From Bacteroidia bacterium (GTDB lineage: Bacteria > Bacteroidota > Bacteroidia > UKL13-3), in NCBI GenBank assembly GCA_019454865.1, contig JACFNJ010000111.1:531-8624 (forward strand): a DNA stretch of 8,094 nt, given 5' to 3'. This document shows, in pieces, positions 7,782 to 8,094 of the stretch. Position 1 is the first letter of the stretch; every line of letters starts with the position of its first letter. Position numbers and translations under genes: made by a program. A model generated the notes under the pieces. That model made no database searches and was not told the origin of the DNA. It saw only the letters and a program-made list of their open reading frames with translations.

Positions 7782-7789
7782 CAAAAATA
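7782..7789 (-). promoter_or_regulatory. Candidate -7 box directly before recN
   Basis: Minus-strand TATTTTTG is a perfect TAnnTTTG match ending 7 bases before the recN ATG. Transcription would start almost at the ATG. No TTTG is found at the -33 position, so recN may need an activator or this box may be chance. Confidence 0.4.
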
Positions 7790-7854
7790 GGATAGGAGAG
7801 GGATATTTTTAAGGAAATTATTTTACGAAAGAGAATAATTAAAATAGCTTACTA

Positions 7855-7876
7855 TAAGCGCTTAACTATCAGTTAA
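7855..7876. promoter_or_regulatory. Two overlapping perfect palindromes upstream of recN
   Basis: TAAGCGCTTA (7855-7864) is a 10-bp perfect palindrome. It overlaps TTAACT-atc-AGTTAA (7862-7876), a perfect 6-bp inverted repeat with a 3-base spacer. They lie 81-102 bases upstream of the recN ATG, beyond its candidate -7 box. No T tract follows on either strand, so a terminator is unlikely. A binding site for a dimeric regulator is possible but unproven. Confidence 0.3.
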
Positions 7877-7886
7877 ACATTTTAAA

Positions 7887-8009
7887 TTACAGTTTCTTTT
7901 GTTTTAGTTTTTTAAAAAGAATCGGAACAAAAAATACACACATTGCAGACAAGTAGCCCGTTATAATTGCTACGGTTTGCGGTTTTGCGAAGTAGCGGAT
8001 TTCGGAGCA
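7887..8009 (-). other. Short open stretch resembling a membrane-protein tail; probably not a gene
   Basis: The minus strand reads 40 codons open, from just after a TAG (8012-8010) to a TAA (7889-7887). The translation contains a hydrophobic run of about 21 residues (starting TVAIITGYLS, ending FFVPILF) followed by a basic tail KKLKQKKL, as at the C-terminus of a membrane protein. The only ATG in it leaves 18 codons. It crosses the composition change near 7941, so it may be a chance frame or a broken gene end. I recognise no family. Confidence 0.15.
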
Positions 8010-8094
8010 CTAAACTGTCAACCTGCACAAATGTTTGATAGTAGCACTCAGCTTCAATTTTGCACGTCACCGCCAATTGAGGCAACACGCTGTT
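7941..8094. repeat. GC-richer segment, candidate edge of a dispersed non-coding element
   Basis: GC is 46% (71 of 154) here against 22% in 7801-7900. GTAGC occurs at 7953-7957, 7992-7996 and 8041-8045, and its complement GCTAC at 7969-7973, so alternative hairpins can form. The plus strand is open from 7908 to the window end, but the translation is Cys-rich, has no good start (first ATG 8031) and matches no family I know. The text resembles non-coding repeats I recall between genes in Bacteroidota genomes, but that is memory, not a search. Only one copy is in the window and its right end is cut off. Confidence 0.33.

Noticed and set aside
7860..7878. GCTTAAC and GTTAAAC match the RYYYAAC and GTTRRRY ends of an integron attC site
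   Set aside because: They are only 5 bases apart, while attC sites are tens of bases long with inner paired boxes, and no integrase is present. The match comes from the small palindrome.
1..8094. CRISPR array, insertion sequence, tRNA or toxin-antitoxin system
   Set aside because: No regularly spaced repeats, transposase motifs, cloverleaf-like sequence or paired small genes were seen.

Overview
The window looks like ordinary chromosome from a low-GC member of the Bacteroidota, perhaps a Chitinophagaceae/Sphingobacteriia-type lineage. Three things suggest this. Bacteroidota-type -7 promoter boxes (TAnnTTTG or the one-base variant TAnnTTCG) lie just upstream of all six genes. There is no clear Shine-Dalgarno use. 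The proteins have lineage-typical features, such as the DDQVHFREPG motif in the dihydroorotase and the FRYGAKELP motif in the flippase. The genus cannot be fixed from this sequence alone.

Layout, left to right. A Mn-type superoxide dismutase with an export signal (minus strand, 59-781) is divergent from a Wzx/MATE-superfamily polysaccharide flippase (plus strand, 930-2258). The flippase converges, with a 12-base gap, on a run of four minus-strand genes. In transcription order these are recN (7774-6116), a pyrC-type dihydroorotase (6054-4714), a NatB-like ABC-2 permease (4631-3312) and ruvB (3293-2271). Intergenic gaps in this run are 61, 82 and 18 bases, and each gene has its own candidate -7 box. 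It may therefore be a loose co-directional series with internal promoters rather than a single operon.

Functionally this is mostly housekeeping: recombinational repair (RecN, RuvB), pyrimidine synthesis (dihydroorotase), oxidative defence (SOD), and two membrane transporters without their usual partners nearby. The genes do not form one obvious pathway.

The last 320 bases (7775-8094) hold no convincing gene. The part next to recN is very AT-rich and carries two overlapping perfect palindromes. From about 7941 the base composition rises to 46% GC (71 of 154) from 22% in 7801-7900. This segment has repeated GTAGC/GCTAC motifs and reads like the edge of a dispersed, non-coding or cassette-like element that continues past the window. 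It is the least explained part of the sequence. I see no defence system, CRISPR array, transposase, tRNA or rRNA, and no convincing undescribed multi-gene system.
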